DNA from: Candidula unifasciata
Taxonomy: Eukaryota > Mollusca > Gastropoda > Stylommatophora > Geomitridae
DNA: 64,000 nucleotides
Direction of reading: 5' to 3'
Assembly: GCA_905116865.2 (NCBI GenBank)
Contig: CAJHNH020004913.1
Coordinates: 197,121-261,120, forward strand
Below the pieces are notes generated by a model. That model worked only from the letters and a program-made list of their open reading frames with translations. It did not search any database and was not told the origin of the DNA. Below are positions 63,933 through 64,000 of the stretch, one piece after another. Position 1 is the stretch's first letter. Each line of letters opens with the position of its first letter. A program made the translations under genes and the position numbers.

Positions 63933-64000
63933 GGCATGTCGACCTCACTTTGTTCTTTTATTCGTGACTTGTCATCTCCGTATTTGCACTGCAGCTAAGG

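Overview
This window looks like intergenic or intronic DNA from a large, repeat-rich invertebrate genome. I infer a lophotrochozoan, probably a gastropod mollusc. The reasons are several tRNA-headed SINE families at very high density, many non-LTR retrotransposon relics, non-autonomous hAT elements, a Helitron-like element, a vertebrate-type TTAGGG block and very long perfect tetranucleotide arrays. Nothing looks prokaryotic: there are no operons, ribosome binding sites or dense coding. The species call is inference; no database was searched. No complete protein-coding gene is visible. The best host-gene candidate is one internal exon at 62270-62463, flanked by good splice signals and coding for a basic, Ser/Arg-rich segment. 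A weaker exon candidate lies at 13522-13798 on the minus strand, and a TATA-type core promoter candidate at 55024.

I sorted the dispersed repeats into working families by comparing copies within the window. Names are mine. SINE-A: about 230 bp, tRNA-like head, 3' end related to a local LINE 3' end, 13 copies. SINE-B: about 200 bp, 7 copies. SINE-C: about 260 bp, tRNA-like head, tail of TTTAC or AT units, 13 copies or pieces. SINE-D: a chimera with an A-like head on a C body, 3 copies. SINE-E: about 380 bp, tRNA-Leu-like head, 5 copies. SINE-F: about 280 bp ending in (GAA)n, 9 copies. SINE-I: tRNA Leu/Ser-like head, 3 copies. Further dispersed repeats are called G, H (Helitron-like), L, M and N. 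Several insertions are dated relative to each other by exact or near-exact target-site duplications.

Layout. 1-1135 is a TG-rich minisatellite. 1.2-5.5 kb holds SINE-A, B, E and F copies, repeat N split by a 5'-truncated LINE, and LINE C-termini. 5.8-6.3 kb is a TCTA/TCTG array. 8.3-9.4 kb has a LINE C-terminus and a 42-bp minisatellite. 9.4-11.6 kb is unassigned. 11.6-12.4 kb is a trinucleotide mosaic. 14.0-16.3 kb holds Helitron-like copies with (AT)n. 17.3-18.0 kb has tandem SINE-C. 19.5-20.8 kb has a 92-bp minisatellite and a GAAA block. 21.1 kb has a small hAT element. 28.7-30.1 kb is a 1.4-kb compound tetranucleotide array. 30.4-32.3 kb is a minus-strand LINE reverse transcriptase (RT) relic with a SINE inside. 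34.7-36.1 kb is GAT and pyrimidine tracts. 36.6-39.6 kb has LINE relics and a (GAA)/(TTC) palindrome. 39.6-40.2 kb is minisatellite and tetranucleotide DNA. 42.4-48.2 kb is dense in SINEs. 48.9-51.5 kb is a plus-strand LINE split by a 1,055-bp hAT element. 52.1-52.7 kb is a symmetric GTAT/GTAG/GCAG array. 53.3-56.9 kb is nested SINEs. 59.6-61.3 kb has SINE-B copies and a LINE RNase H domain. 62.3-62.9 kb is the candidate exon followed by (TTC)n. 63.4-64.0 kb is a LINE 3' end joined to degenerate TTAGGG repeats.

The main biology is retrotransposition: LINE enzymes probably mobilise the SINEs through shared 3' ends, and SINE/LINE tails appear to seed the microsatellites. I found no clear new multi-gene system. 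The most unusual signals are the SINE-A/LINE shared 3' end, the chimeric SINE-D, the (GAA)-tailed SINE-F next to giant (TTC) tracts, and the concentric tetranucleotide arrays.
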